From assembly GCA_013177825.1 (NCBI GenBank), contig JABLXX010000002.1:434001-498000 (forward strand): 64,000 nt of DNA. Direction: 5' to 3'. This DNA comes from Syntrophaceae bacterium (GTDB lineage: Bacteria > Desulfobacterota > Syntrophia > Syntrophales > PHBD01). The notes under the pieces are model-generated. The model had not been told where the DNA came from. It ran no database searches and saw nothing but the letters and a program-made list of their open reading frames with translations. Of the stretch, positions 25,997-35,130 are shown piece by piece (within the stretch, counting starts at the first letter, position 1; every line of letters begins with the position of its first letter). The position numbers were made by a program, and so were the translations under genes.

Positions 25997-27079
25997 GTGG
26001 ACGTCATCGACAGGCTGCAGAAGTGGGCGATCAGGAAAGGGGATCTCGGGACGGAAGAAGGACTGGCCCTTTTCGAGGAGGGCATGGGGCGCCCTTTCCG
26101 CCTCATGGCGGCGGCCTCTGAAATCCGCCGGCACTTCAAGGGCGATGCCGTCGGTCTCTGCGTCATCTCCAATGCAAAATCCGGCCGGTGCCCCGAGGAC
26201 TGCGCCTTCTGCGCCCAGTCTTCCCATTATGCAACCGAGGCGGCGATCTATCCGCTGAAGAAGGCGGCGCAGATTGTCGTCGAGGCCGCAGATGCCCGGC
26301 GGGCCGGGGCCGAGATGTTCGGCATCGTCACGAGCGGCAAGCGGATCGGGGTCGCGCGGGAGTGGGCGGAGATCCGGAAGGCCGTCGGCGGAATCAGCGA
26401 CCTGGGCCTCAAGGCCTGTGCCTCCCTGGGGATCCTCGACGCCGGACGGGCGCGGGACCTGAAGGAGGCGGGTCTCTACCGCTACCATCACAACCTGGAG
26501 ACGTCCCGCAGCTTCTTCCCGAAGATCTGTACGACCCACGACTACCAAGAAGACGTGGAAACGATCCGGACGGCGAAGCGGGCCGGACTGTCCGTCTGCT
26601 CGGGCGGGCTGATCGGCCTGGGGGAGGGCGTCACCCACCGGATCGAGATGGCCCTGACCCTGCGGGAACTGGACGTGGACTCGGTGCCGATCAACATCCT
26701 CCATCCCGTTAAGGGAACGCCCCTTGGAGGAAGCAGGCCTCTGCCGCCCCTGGAGATCCTGGTCACCGTCGCCGTGTTCCGCTTTCTCCTGCCGGACCGG
26801 GACCTGAAGCTCTGCGGGGGGAAGGAAAGGAACCTGCGCCAGCTTCTTCCCCTGGGCCTCGTAGCGGGCTGCAACTCCCTGATGACGGGGAATTACCTGA
26901 CGACCACCGGGCGGGAGAGCTCCCTCGACCACGAGATGATCGCGGACCTCGGCCTCCAGCCGACCCGGGAACAGGACCTGTGCCGCTGCGGTGCGGGGGG
27001 AGGGGGGTGCGCCTCCGAATCCTGCGGGACCGTACCCGATCTCCGGTCCCGGAAGGCCCGAAAGGAGCGGATCGCGTGA
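25997..27079 (+). CDS. bioB: biotin synthase, atypical auxiliary-cluster site
   Basis: BioB inserts sulfur into dethiobiotin using S-adenosylmethionine radicals. The radical SAM cluster motif is intact (Cys65, Cys69, Cys72 in GRCPEDCAFC), and HHNLETS and VCSGGLIGLGE are conserved. Of the residues that hold the [2Fe-2S] sulfur donor in E. coli BioB (Cys97, Cys128, Cys188, Arg260), the equivalents of Cys128 and Cys188 are present (Cys141, Cys201). The Cys97 equivalent is Gly109 and the Arg260 equivalent is Lys271. The last 35 residues add four cysteines (329, 331, 338, 343) in a glycine-rich tail. The protein is 360 residues. It starts at GTG 25997 after GGAAGGAA, and its stop overlaps the birA start (GTGA). 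Confidence 0.93.
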   Translation: MDVIDRLQKWAIRKGDLGTEEGLALFEEGMGRPFRLMAAASEIRRHFKGDAVGLCVISNAKSGRCPEDCAFCAQSSHYATEAAIYPLKKAAQIVVEAADARRAGAEMFGIVTSGKRIGVAREWAEIRKAVGGISDLGLKACASLGILDAGRARDLKEAGLYRYHHNLETSRSFFPKICTTHDYQEDVETIRTAKRAGLSVCSGGLIGLGEGVTHRIEMALTLRELDVDSVPINILHPVKGTPLGGSRPLPPLEILVTVAVFRFLLPDRDLKLCGGKERNLRQLLPLGLVAGCNSLMTGNYLTTTGRESSLDHEMIADLGLQPTREQDLCRCGAGGGGCASESCGTVPDLRSRKARKERIA

Positions 27080-28095
27080 CGGCAGCCGGTTCCGGATCCG
27101 TTTCGGGAAGGGAGCTCCTGCTGCTCCACTTGAAGCAGGGCCGGGGGGCCTGGGTCTCCGGCCAGTTCCTGAGCGAGCGGATGGCCATGACCCGGTCCGC
27201 CGTCTGGAAGCAGATCGGCGCCCTGAAGGCGGACGGATACGTGATCGAGTCGTCCACCCGCAAGGGGTACCGTCTCATCGGCGTTCCCGATCTGCTCCGG
27301 ATCGAAGAGGTGCGGGACGGGCTTCGGACGCGGGTCCTGGGACGGACGGAGGCCCGGCATTACCGGGAGACCGATTCCACGAACTCCAGGGCCCGGGAGC
27401 TGGCCGCCGGGGGAGCCCCGGAGGGGACGCTGGTGGTGGCGGAGGAGCAGAGCAGCGGGCGGGGAAGAAGGGAGCGAACCTGGTTTTCGCCTCCCTTCCT
27501 GGGAATCTATGCATCCCTGGTCCTGCGGCCCTCCATTCCGCCCGGCGAGGCGCCCCGCATGGCCATCCTGGCAGCGGTGGCCGTGGCCGACGCCCTCCGT
27601 TCGGAGACGGGCCTCCCGGTGACCATCAAGTGGCCCAACGACATCCTGGCGGGGGGGCGGAAGATCGCCGGCATCCTCATGGAACTGGCCACGGACATGG
27701 GCGCCGTCGACTACCTGGTGATCGGTACGGGGATCAACGTGAACGTTCCGGCCGGAGTGTTCCCACGGGAGATCCGCCCCCTGGCGACGAGCGTCCTCGT
27801 CGAGACGGGGAAGCCGTTTCCGCGGGTGCGGCTGTTGCGCCGCTGTCTCGAATCATTCGAATCCTGCTGCGATCTCTTCGCGGCGGAGGGGTTCTCCCCC
27901 CTCCTGGCGCGCTGGAAGTCCATGAGCAGCATGATCGGAAAACCGGTCGTCGTCCATGTCCCCGGCCGGGACCTGGCGGGCATTGTGGCCGATATCGATG
28001 AAAACGGGTTTCTGCTGCTCCGGGACGACGGGGGCCGCGACCACCGGATCTTCTCCGGCGATGTGACCCTCCCGACTGGAATCGAGAAAGGATAA
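27076..28095 (+). CDS. birA: bifunctional biotin ligase / biotin operon repressor
   Basis: This 339-residue protein has an N-terminal winged helix-turn-helix (about 10-70: SERMAMTRSAVWKQIGALKA, then STRKGYRL), followed by the ligase core (EEQSSGRGRRERTW, IKWPNDILAGG, KIAGILMEL) and the C-terminal SH3-like domain. It is predicted to biotinylate carboxylases and, as a biotinyl-AMP-bound dimer, to bind the operator at 25911-25942 and repress its own operon. Its GTG overlaps the bioB stop, with AAAGGAGCGG as SD. It is one of two biotin ligases in the window and the only one with a DNA-binding domain. Confidence 0.95.
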   Translation: MTAAGSGSVSGRELLLLHLKQGRGAWVSGQFLSERMAMTRSAVWKQIGALKADGYVIESSTRKGYRLIGVPDLLRIEEVRDGLRTRVLGRTEARHYRETDSTNSRARELAAGGAPEGTLVVAEEQSSGRGRRERTWFSPPFLGIYASLVLRPSIPPGEAPRMAILAAVAVADALRSETGLPVTIKWPNDILAGGRKIAGILMELATDMGAVDYLVIGTGINVNVPAGVFPREIRPLATSVLVETGKPFPRVRLLRRCLESFESCCDLFAAEGFSPLLARWKSMSSMIGKPVVVHVPGRDLAGIVADIDENGFLLLRDDGGRDHRIFSGDVTLPTGIEKG

Positions 28096-28102
28096 CGCTG
28101 CA

Positions 28103-28639
28103 ATGGCAAAACGCGAAACCTCGCTCCGCGGCATGGCCTATGCCGCAATGTTCGGCGCCCTGACGGCCTTGGGGGCCTACATCATGATTCCCCTGCCCCC
28201 GGTGCCGGTGACGATGCAGACTTTTTTTGTCTTCCTGTCGGGATCCCTCCTGGGAGGATACCTGGGGGCCATGAGTCAGGTGGTTTACATCCTGCTGGGC
28301 GTCATCGGCCTGCCCGTCTTCGCCGGGGGAAAGGCCGGGGCGGGGGTCCTCCTCGGGCCGACCGGAGGATATCTGATCGGATTCGTCCTCGGCGCCTATG
28401 TCCTGGGCCGGCTGGCGGACCCCCGGGTCAAGCCCGGGTTCTTCGTGCTTCTCGTCTGCATGTTCACGGGGCTGGTCGTGATCTATGCGTGCGGCGTGAT
28501 TCAGCTGATGTACGTGGCCAAACTCGGCCTTCGCAAGGCCCTGATTGTGGGCGTCCTGCCCCCCCTGCCGGGGGACGCCGTGAAGATGGTTGTTGCGGCC
28601 CTGATCACCGTGCGGATCCGGCGCTACCTGAAACTTTGA
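28103..28639 (+). CDS. bioY: biotin transporter S component
   Basis: BioY is the membrane subunit that binds biotin. The 178 residues form about six hydrophobic helices with the family pattern: IPLPPVPVTMQTFFVFLSG, GGYLGAMSQVVYILLGVIGLPVF and GPTGGYLIGF. With the ATPase and transmembrane coupling subunits encoded next, it makes a complete ECF-type importer. It starts 7 bp after birA. Confidence 0.95.
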   Translation: MAKRETSLRGMAYAAMFGALTALGAYIMIPLPPVPVTMQTFFVFLSGSLLGGYLGAMSQVVYILLGVIGLPVFAGGKAGAGVLLGPTGGYLIGFVLGAYVLGRLADPRVKPGFFVLLVCMFTGLVVIYACGVIQLMYVAKLGLRKALIVGVLPPLPGDAVKMVVAALITVRIRRYLKL

Positions 28640-28655
28640 AGGGGTTGGGAAAACG

Positions 28656-29498
28656 ATGATCGTTCTGAACAAGGTTTCATTTCGCTACGGGGAGGACGGT
28701 CCGGAGGTCCTCCGTAACGTGGACCTCCGCCTCGGCGAGGGAGAATACGTCGCCCTGGCCGGGCACAACGGCTGCGGGAAGAGCACGCTCCTGAAGCATC
28801 TGAACGCCCTCCTCGTTCCGACGGAGGGGACCGTGACCGTGGACGGTCTCGATACCCGGGACGCTTCCTCGCAGCGCGGGATCCGCCGGGCCGTGGGCAT
28901 GGTGTTCCAGAACCCGGATCACCAGATCGTAGGCATGACCGTGGAGGAGGACGTGGCCTTCGGCCCGGCCAATCTGGCCCTGCCGCCCCGGGAGGTCCGG
29001 GAGTGCGTGGCGGATGCCTTGGCCCGGGTGGGGCTGGAGGGGTACGAATCGCGGGCTCCCCATACGCTTTCCGGCGGAGAGAAGCGGCTCGTTTCCATCG
29101 CCGGGGTCCTGGCCATGAAACCGCGCTTCATCGCCTTTGACGAGCCGACTGCCTATCTCGATCCCGTCTCCCGGCGGCGAGTCCTCGACCTCATCGCGGG
29201 GCTCCACAGCCAGGGCATGGGCATTCTCCACGTGACGCACAGCATCGGCAACGTAGCGGACGCCGACCGGCTCCTGGTCATGGAGCGGGGATCGATCGCC
29301 CTGGACGACAGTCCGGAGGCCGCCTGCGCCGTTCTGGCGTCGGGGCGATTCCCCGGGCTGGAGGCCCCCCCCGTTGCGGTCCTGATGGCGGAGCTGAAAA
29401 ACCTCGGGTGGGGGGTAAACGCAAACGTCCTGTCCGTCCCGGAGGCCTGCCGGGAGATCGATGCCTGCCTTGCCCGGCATCCCGGAGAACGCCCGTAA
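28656..29498 (+). CDS. bioM: biotin ECF transporter ATPase
   Basis: This is the energising ATPase (BioM/EcfA) of the biotin importer. The 280 residues have Walker A GHNGCGKSTLLKH, Q-loop FQNPDHQIVG, the signature LSGGEKRLVSIAG, Walker B FIAFDEPTAYLD and a switch histidine in HVTHSIGN. A single ATPase gene is present, as is usual for dedicated BioMNY systems. Its stop and the next start share a base (TAATG). Confidence 0.94.
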   Translation: MIVLNKVSFRYGEDGPEVLRNVDLRLGEGEYVALAGHNGCGKSTLLKHLNALLVPTEGTVTVDGLDTRDASSQRGIRRAVGMVFQNPDHQIVGMTVEEDVAFGPANLALPPREVRECVADALARVGLEGYESRAPHTLSGGEKRLVSIAGVLAMKPRFIAFDEPTAYLDPVSRRRVLDLIAGLHSQGMGILHVTHSIGNVADADRLLVMERGSIALDDSPEAACAVLASGRFPGLEAPPVAVLMAELKNLGWGVNANVLSVPEACREIDACLARHPGERP

Positions 29499-30292
29499 TG
29501 AAGCATTTCCGGTTCGGCCTCTTCGTCCCCGGCGACTCGTCCCTCCACCGCCTCGACCCGCGGGTCAAGATCGTCTCCGTCGTCGTCCTCGGCGTCCTCT
29601 CATTCCGGGCGTCCGCAGGGGCGGCGACCCTGGTCACGCTTCTCCTCCTGGTCCTGACGGGTCTTTCCGGCCTGCGGCCGCGCCATATCCTGGACGCCCT
29701 GAAGCCCCTGATGGTCTTCGCCGCACTCCTGTTTCTCATCCATCTTTTCTTTACCGACGGAGAGGCCCTGGTGTCCCTTTCCGCGGGGCCGTTCCGGATC
29801 ACCCGGGAGGGACTGCGTCAGGGCGGATTCGTCGTCTGGCAGTTCTTCGCCCTGGTTTCCATGGGCGTTCTGCTGACCATGACGACCGGACCGTCCGACC
29901 TGGTCGCCGCCCTGGAGAATATCCTGAGCCCGCTGAAAGTTCTCCGCGTTCCCACACAGGACCTGGCGATCATGGTCTCCCTGGCCCTGCGGTTTCTGCC
30001 GACCTTCCTGGAGGAAATGGAAAAGCTGAAGACGGCCCGCCTCGCCCGGGGGGCCGACTGGCGGCGGGGAGGATCTGTCCACAGGGTAAAGACCGCGGCA
30101 TCCCTTTTGGTGCCTCTCCTGCTGGGAGCGGCGCGAAGGGCCGACGATCTCGCGGAGGCCATGGAGGCCCGGGGCTACGCCCGGGGGCCCCGGACGGGAC
30201 TCCGGGAGCTGCGCATGGCCCGGCCGGATTATGCCGCCCTGGTTATTCTCACGGTGTTTTCGGGCATGGTTCTGGTGGCGGGGTTGCTCTGA
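29498..30292 (+). CDS. bioN: biotin ECF transporter T component
   Basis: BioN/EcfT links the ATPase to BioY in the membrane. The 264 residues include several hydrophobic helices. The two cytoplasmic coupling motifs with Ala-Arg-Gly are ARLARGADWRRGG and AMEARGYARGP. Translation is coupled to bioM through TAATG. It ends the biotin operon; no clear terminator is seen, only an 8-bp hairpin without a T run at 30506-30524, which overlaps the convergent rdgC stop. Confidence 0.92.
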   Translation: MKHFRFGLFVPGDSSLHRLDPRVKIVSVVVLGVLSFRASAGAATLVTLLLLVLTGLSGLRPRHILDALKPLMVFAALLFLIHLFFTDGEALVSLSAGPFRITREGLRQGGFVVWQFFALVSMGVLLTMTTGPSDLVAALENILSPLKVLRVPTQDLAIMVSLALRFLPTFLEEMEKLKTARLARGADWRRGGSVHRVKTAASLLVPLLLGAARRADDLAEAMEARGYARGPRTGLRELRMARPDYAALVILTVFSGMVLVAGLL

Positions 30293-30505
30293 CTCTCTAT
30301 TCCCGTCGTCAAGTCCGGACGGGAAAGGAATGGGCGAAACGGGAGGCGCTGCATGAGAACCGTGCGAATTTGCGTGGGGAACGCCGCCCTGGCGATCGTT
30401 CTTGCCCTTGCGCCGCAGAAGCATGTGTACAGACGGCTCGGTACCGGAAGCACGTTCCGTTACGAAACGAATGGCCCCGATCAGGTAAGGGCGGAGGGTT
30501 TCCGC

Positions 30506-30524
30506 TAGCGAGCGTGGCTCGCTA
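30506..30524. other. short perfect inverted repeat between bioN and rdgC
   Basis: TAGCGAGC (30506-30513), GTG, GCTCGCTA (30517-30524) is a perfect 8-bp hairpin in the gap between the converging bioN and rdgC genes. The right end is the rdgC stop codon. It has no T run on either strand and may be a weak bidirectional stop or a chance palindrome. The rest of the gap (30293-30505) shows nothing recognisable. Confidence 0.4.
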
Positions 30525-31592
30525 TGGCTGGAGCCAGCGGGTCATCCGGGGGATCTCCTCGGCCGTCCAGGCGGGGGTCCGGCGGATGGCGAAGAAGAGG
30601 GCGAAGAGACGCTCCATGACGGCGACGGCCTGCTCCGTAAGGTGGATGCGCTCCAGGAGCCGTCCCGCCTCGTCCTTCATCCCCGTCTCCTCCTCCGAGT
30701 CGGCCGGGAGTTTCATGGACTGGAAACGGAACCGGTCCGCCTTGAAGGTGAACTCCCAGACGTCCGCATCCTGCCTCAGAGACAGGCGGGCCTCCCGGAT
30801 CTTCTTGCCGCGCCGGAGGGCCTCCCGGCCTTCCTTCAGCTCTGCGTTCAGTCCGTGGCAGACCACCGTTTCCGCATAGTCCCCCTCGCCGCCCTCGAGG
30901 ACGACGCGCCGGATGAATGCCAGTTCCACCTCCTCCTTGCTGTTCAGGGCGATGGTGCCGGCCCGCTCCTCGCTTTTGAACCAGAGCCACGTCAGGAATT
31001 CCCGGCCCAGGGAAAAGGGAGCCGGTCCCTCGGGGCCGAGGGCCGCCGCGGCTTCGTCCCAGGGGTTGTAGGGTTCGAGGATCGTGGAGAAGGTGTCACG
31101 GAAGAGCAGTGTGAAATCGTCGCAGATCTTGTCCGTATGCGTGCAGAAGAGGACCCGTTTCTCCGGGAGGAACCAGCAGGCCTCATACAGGGCGGGGACA
31201 GCCGGGGCGCCGGCCAGGAGCTCCTCCCGGACCGTCTCCCGGAGCAAGCCCTGCTGGTGGCGGCTGAGGCGCTCCTGCTTGTTTTCTTCCTTGACGCGCC
31301 TTTGGGCCTCGAGGGTCCGGAAGCGGAGCAGGGCGGGGGAAATCTGTTTCCGGTCGATCCGGAGGCAGAACAGGGCCAAGTGCCCCCGCACGGGGGGATA
31401 ACGGCTGAAATCCCGATCCAGGATGTCCTCCAGGCCGGTCCAGCCGATCGTTTTTTCCTCCGAGCGGGAGACGGCCTCCCGGAAGGAGAAGGACCGCAGC
31501 CGGTCCGTCAGGACTTCCGGGTCCGGGGGTGCGGGGGCCTCGCGGGTTGGCCGGAACAGGGAAAAAGTGAGGGGACCTTTCTGGATGGGCAT
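30522..31592 (-). CDS. rdgC: recombination-associated protein RdgC family
   Basis: RdgC is a ring-forming DNA-binding protein that limits RecA activity. This 356-residue protein shows the family N-terminus (QKGPLTFSLFRPTR, then FSFREAVSRSEEKTIGWTGL) and a middle region with EACWFLPEKRVLFCTHTDKI and EFLTWLWFKSEE. GGAGG lies six bases ahead of the ATG. It is divergent from nadK and recN; recN is another repair gene, so this stretch has a DNA-repair flavour. The family assignment is from motif memory. Confidence 0.82.
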   Translation of the reverse strand: MPIQKGPLTFSLFRPTREAPAPPDPEVLTDRLRSFSFREAVSRSEEKTIGWTGLEDILDRDFSRYPPVRGHLALFCLRIDRKQISPALLRFRTLEAQRRVKEENKQERLSRHQQGLLRETVREELLAGAPAVPALYEACWFLPEKRVLFCTHTDKICDDFTLLFRDTFSTILEPYNPWDEAAAALGPEGPAPFSLGREFLTWLWFKSEERAGTIALNSKEEVELAFIRRVVLEGGEGDYAETVVCHGLNAELKEGREALRRGKKIREARLSLRQDADVWEFTFKADRFRFQSMKLPADSEEETGMKDEAGRLLERIHLTEQAVAVMERLFALFFAIRRTPAWTAEEIPRMTRWLQP

Positions 31593-31802
31593 GGGAACCT
31601 CCGGGGTGAAATGGCCGGGACGGGTCGGCGGGAATGCCGCGGGTTGTCCCGGAGGGCCGGACAGACCGGCCGGGTGCCTCTGTAGCGCACAGCCTGCCGC
31701 GTGTCAAGGCGCGTGCTCAAGGTGAATTGCCCGTGGACAACAGGCCGCTTTTGTGATAGCGATTCACCCAATCTTTCCGATAGGATCGGAGTTTAGAGCC
31801 CT

Positions 31803-32690
31803 ATGGCCATCCGGAAAATCGGCATCATCGCCAACACCGACAAGGAACGATCGCCCGAGTATGTCGCCCAGCTCAAGGACTGGCTCCGTGAGCGGGGTCT
31901 GGAGGTATTCCTCGACGAGGGGATCGCCGAGAAAATGGCCGGCGCCACCGGCTGTTCCCGGAAGGAACTGGCCGCCCGGGCGGACCTCCTGGTCGTGTTC
32001 GGCGGCGACGGGACCATGCTCCGGACGGCTCGCTCGGTGGCGGAGTTCGACATTCCCATCGTGGGGATCAACACGGGCGGACTGGGATACCTGACGGAAG
32101 TGAACCTCAACGAGATGACCGAGGCCCTCGACCAGATCCTCCGGGGGGATTTCTCCATTGAGAAGCGGATGATGCTCGACGTCCTCATCCGCCGCCAGGG
32201 ACGGGACCCCGTCCGGGAAAGCCACATCCTCAACGACGTGGTCATCAACCGGGCCGACCTGTCCCGCATCGTCGAATTGGAGACGGCGGTGAACGACCGC
32301 TTTCTCACGACCTTCAAGGCCGACGGGCTCATCCTCGCCACCCCGACGGGCTCCACGGCCTATTCCCTCTCGGCGGGGGGGCCCATCGTCTTTCCCGACC
32401 AGGACTCGATCATCCTCAATCCGATCTGTCCCCATGCCCTGTCCAACCGGCCCATCATCCTGCCCGATTCGGCGGTGATGAAGGTCACCCTGTGGACGAA
32501 AGAGGCCGGGGCCACTGTCAGCCTGGACGGCCAGACCACCTTTACCTTGAGGGCCGGGGACTCCGTCACGGTCCAGAAGTCGCCCTTCGTAACGACCCTT
32601 GTCGCCTCCCCCCACCGGGATTACCTGGAGATTCTGCGGACCAAGCTGGGGTGGGGAGTGGGACCGGGGCGAGAGAAACCCCTACCGTAG
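31803..32690 (+). CDS. nadK: NAD kinase
   Basis: NadK phosphorylates NAD to NADP. The 295 residues have the catalytic GGDG motif (VVFGGDGTMLR), GINTGGLGYLTEV, NDVVINR and the glycine-rich TPTGSTAYSLSAGGPIV. It starts at ATG 31803 with a rather distant GGAG. recN follows after 24 bp, and the nadK-recN pairing is widespread in bacteria. Confidence 0.97.
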   Translation: MAIRKIGIIANTDKERSPEYVAQLKDWLRERGLEVFLDEGIAEKMAGATGCSRKELAARADLLVVFGGDGTMLRTARSVAEFDIPIVGINTGGLGYLTEVNLNEMTEALDQILRGDFSIEKRMMLDVLIRRQGRDPVRESHILNDVVINRADLSRIVELETAVNDRFLTTFKADGLILATPTGSTAYSLSAGGPIVFPDQDSIILNPICPHALSNRPIILPDSAVMKVTLWTKEAGATVSLDGQTTFTLRAGDSVTVQKSPFVTTLVASPHRDYLEILRTKLGWGVGPGREKPLP

Positions 32691-32714
32691 CCGGGAGAGC
32701 CCTGAACAGGGACC

Positions 32715-34403
32715 ATGCTTGCCGAGCTCAGCATCCAGAACTTCGCCATCATCGACGCGCTGGAAATCTCGTTTCATCCGGGCCTGAATGTCCTGTCCGG
32801 CGAGACGGGGGCCGGCAAGTCCATCATCGTCGGGGCCTTGAGCCTTCTCCTGGGCGACCGGGCCTCCGCCGAGATGATCCGGACCGCCGCGGACGCGGCC
32901 GTGGTGGAGGCGGTCTTCCAGGTCCGGAACAACGGGGAGCTTTTGAAGCGGATGGCCGGGATGGGACTGGATCCGGCGGAGGAACTGGTGATCCGGCGCA
33001 GCGTTTCCCGTGGCGGGAAGAACCGCATCCATGTCAACGGGCACCCGGTGAGCCTGTCCATGCTGGCGGCGCTGGGAGAGTGCCTGGTGGACATCTGCAG
33101 CCAGCACGAGCACCAGGTTCTCCTGAACCCGGACCGGCACCTGGATCTCCTGGACGCCTATGCCGGCCTGGCGGAGGAGCGGGAGGCCTTCGGGCTCCTG
33201 TACGACGAATACCAGGGAGTCCTGGCCCGGCTCCGGGAGATCGAGGGGGTCCGCCGGCGGCGACTGGAGCGGGAGGAATGGCTTCGTTTCTCGATCCGGG
33301 AGATCCGGGAGGCGGGACTGTCGTCCGGGGAGGAGGCGGCCCTCAAAAACGAGCGGCAGGTACTTGGGAACGTCCGGAAGCTGCAGGAGCTGGCGGGGCG
33401 GGCCCATGAGAGCCTGCACGGACGGGACGGAGCCGTCCTCGATGTCCTCCGCGGGATCATGGCTGACGTCCGGGAGATCCGGCGGATCGACGGCGCCTTC
33501 GACCTTTCCGAGGCCAACCTGGATTCGTTCTATTACGGTCTTGAAGAGGCGGCCGCGACCCTCCGGGTGTACCGCGACGGGCTGACCGTCGATCCGGGGC
33601 GCATGGAAGCCGTCGAGGAGCGCCTCGAGCTGCTCCGCAGGCTCAAACGCAAATACGACGGCGACGAAGCGGCGATCCTGGGCCGGGCGGACGAGATGGA
33701 ACAGGAACTCCTGGCCATCTCCCGGGTCGAGGAGGACGCGGAGCGGCTGGCCCACGAGGAGACGCGCCTGCGCGGAGCACTGGAGGAGAGGGCGCAGATG
33801 CTGTCGGAACGGCGCCGGCAGGGCGCGCCGGGCCTTCAGCAAAGCCTGGAGGAGGAGATCCGCTCCCTCCGGATGGATCCCGCGCAGTTCGAGATTCTGT
33901 TCCGTCCGGCCGGGAACGGGGAGGCGCCGGCGGTCGGTCCGCGTGGCTGGGACGACGTGGAGTTCCTCCTGTCCACCAACGTCGGGGAGGAGCCGAAGCC
34001 GCTGCACCGGATCGCCTCCGGCGGCGAGCTTTCCCGCATCATCCTGGCGATGAAGAAAGTCCTGGTCCGCGGCGGGTCCGTGGGGACCATCGTCTTCGAC
34101 GAGGTGGACAGCGGGATCGGCGGGGCGACGGCGGAAGTGGTGGGAGAGCGGATCCGGGAAGTCTCCGGACGGCACCAGGTCGTCTGCATCACCCACCTGC
34201 CCCAGATCGCCTGTTTCGCCCAGCGGCATTTCCGGGTATCCAAGGCCCTCGCGGAAGAGCGGACGGCCTCCCGGGTGGAGGTCCTTACCGAGGCGGAGCG
34301 CCTGGAGGAGGTGGCCCGGATGCTGGGAGGCGTGCGGATCACCGAGAAGACCCGGGCCCATGCCCGCGAGATGCTGGGCCGTGCCGCCGGGGGGACCTCT
34401 TGA
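32715..34403 (+). CDS. recN: DNA repair protein RecN
   Basis: RecN is an SMC-like ATPase acting in double-strand break repair. The 562 residues carry Walker A SGETGAGKSIIVGAL, a coiled-coil middle region (about 160-390), the ABC signature IASGGELSRIILAMK and Walker B TIVFDEVDSGIGG followed by QVVCITHLPQIA. It is full-length and cotranscribed with nadK. Confidence 0.97.
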   Translation: MLAELSIQNFAIIDALEISFHPGLNVLSGETGAGKSIIVGALSLLLGDRASAEMIRTAADAAVVEAVFQVRNNGELLKRMAGMGLDPAEELVIRRSVSRGGKNRIHVNGHPVSLSMLAALGECLVDICSQHEHQVLLNPDRHLDLLDAYAGLAEEREAFGLLYDEYQGVLARLREIEGVRRRRLEREEWLRFSIREIREAGLSSGEEAALKNERQVLGNVRKLQELAGRAHESLHGRDGAVLDVLRGIMADVREIRRIDGAFDLSEANLDSFYYGLEEAAATLRVYRDGLTVDPGRMEAVEERLELLRRLKRKYDGDEAAILGRADEMEQELLAISRVEEDAERLAHEETRLRGALEERAQMLSERRRQGAPGLQQSLEEEIRSLRMDPAQFEILFRPAGNGEAPAVGPRGWDDVEFLLSTNVGEEPKPLHRIASGGELSRIILAMKKVLVRGGSVGTIVFDEVDSGIGGATAEVVGERIREVSGRHQVVCITHLPQIACFAQRHFRVSKALAEERTASRVEVLTEAERLEEVARMLGGVRITEKTRAHAREMLGRAAGGTS

Positions 34404-34502
34404 ATTGCTGCCGGAGGTTTACAAGGGCGGCTTCGCATGGTAGAAGATCACGGTTTTCCGAACGGCATGCGGACCGGAACAAACTTTGCGGGAGGGGGTT
34501 TC

Positions 34503-34634
34503 ATGGGCAGACACAAGAAATCCGAGCGCAGGAAGGAACTGGACCGGCGCCGGAAGCGGCGGAAGGAGAGCCTGAGGCTGCGCCGGAAGGAGGCGCCGAA
34601 GGGCCAGGACGGAACACTGAAAAAAACGAAGTAG
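34503..34634 (+). CDS. very basic 43-residue protein
   Basis: A short gene encodes a 43-residue protein dominated by Lys and Arg (GRHKKSERRKELDRRRKR, then ESLRLRRKE). A GGAGG about eight bases ahead of ATG 34503 supports translation. An in-frame ATG at 34437 would add 22 residues without a better SD. The composition suggests nucleic-acid or ribosome binding, but no family is recognised. Confidence 0.55.
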   Translation: MGRHKKSERRKELDRRRKRRKESLRLRRKEAPKGQDGTLKKTK

Positions 34635-34671
34635 CGGCCCCCTATCGCGCAGCCGGGCCGGGAGGGCGGAC

Positions 34672-35130
34672 ATGCTGAGAAAGGCCCGCATCAGCGATGT
34701 ACGGACGATTCACCGGATGATCAACGTCTCGTCCGGACAGGGGGAAATGCTCCCCCGGTCGCTCATGGACATCTACGGGAACATCCGGGATTTCTTCGTC
34801 TATCTCGAGGACGACGGGGAAACGCTGGTGGGAGTTTGCGCCATGAACATCATCTGGGAGAACCTGGCGGAGGTTCGCTCCCTCTATGTCGAGGAAAGGG
34901 GCCGCAAGCGCGGCATCGGACGGATGCTGGTGGAAGCCTGCATCTCCGAGGCCATTACGCTGGAACTCTTCCGCATCTTCACCTTGACGTACAGGCCGGA
35001 ATTCTTCCGAGCCCTCGGTTTCCGGGAGGTCGAGCGCCAGAACCTCTCCGAGAAGATCTGGTCGGACTGTTTTCGCTGTCCGAAATATCCCGATTACTGT
35101 GACGAAGTGGCGATGATCATTGAACTCTGA
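34672..35130 (+). CDS. GNAT N-acetyltransferase, short ArgA-like
   Basis: This 152-residue GNAT protein has the acetyl-CoA site VRSLYVEERGRKRGIGRML (the Q/RxxGxG/A loop) and a C-terminal segment with a cysteine cluster (SDCFRCPKYPDYCDEV). It resembles the stand-alone N-acetylglutamate synthase-like acetyltransferases of deltaproteobacteria that start arginine synthesis, though an arginine role is not supported by neighbours here. GGAGGGC precedes the ATG. The end overlaps mltA by 11 bases. Confidence 0.8.
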   Translation: MLRKARISDVRTIHRMINVSSGQGEMLPRSLMDIYGNIRDFFVYLEDDGETLVGVCAMNIIWENLAEVRSLYVEERGRKRGIGRMLVEACISEAITLELFRIFTLTYRPEFFRALGFREVERQNLSEKIWSDCFRCPKYPDYCDEVAMIIEL

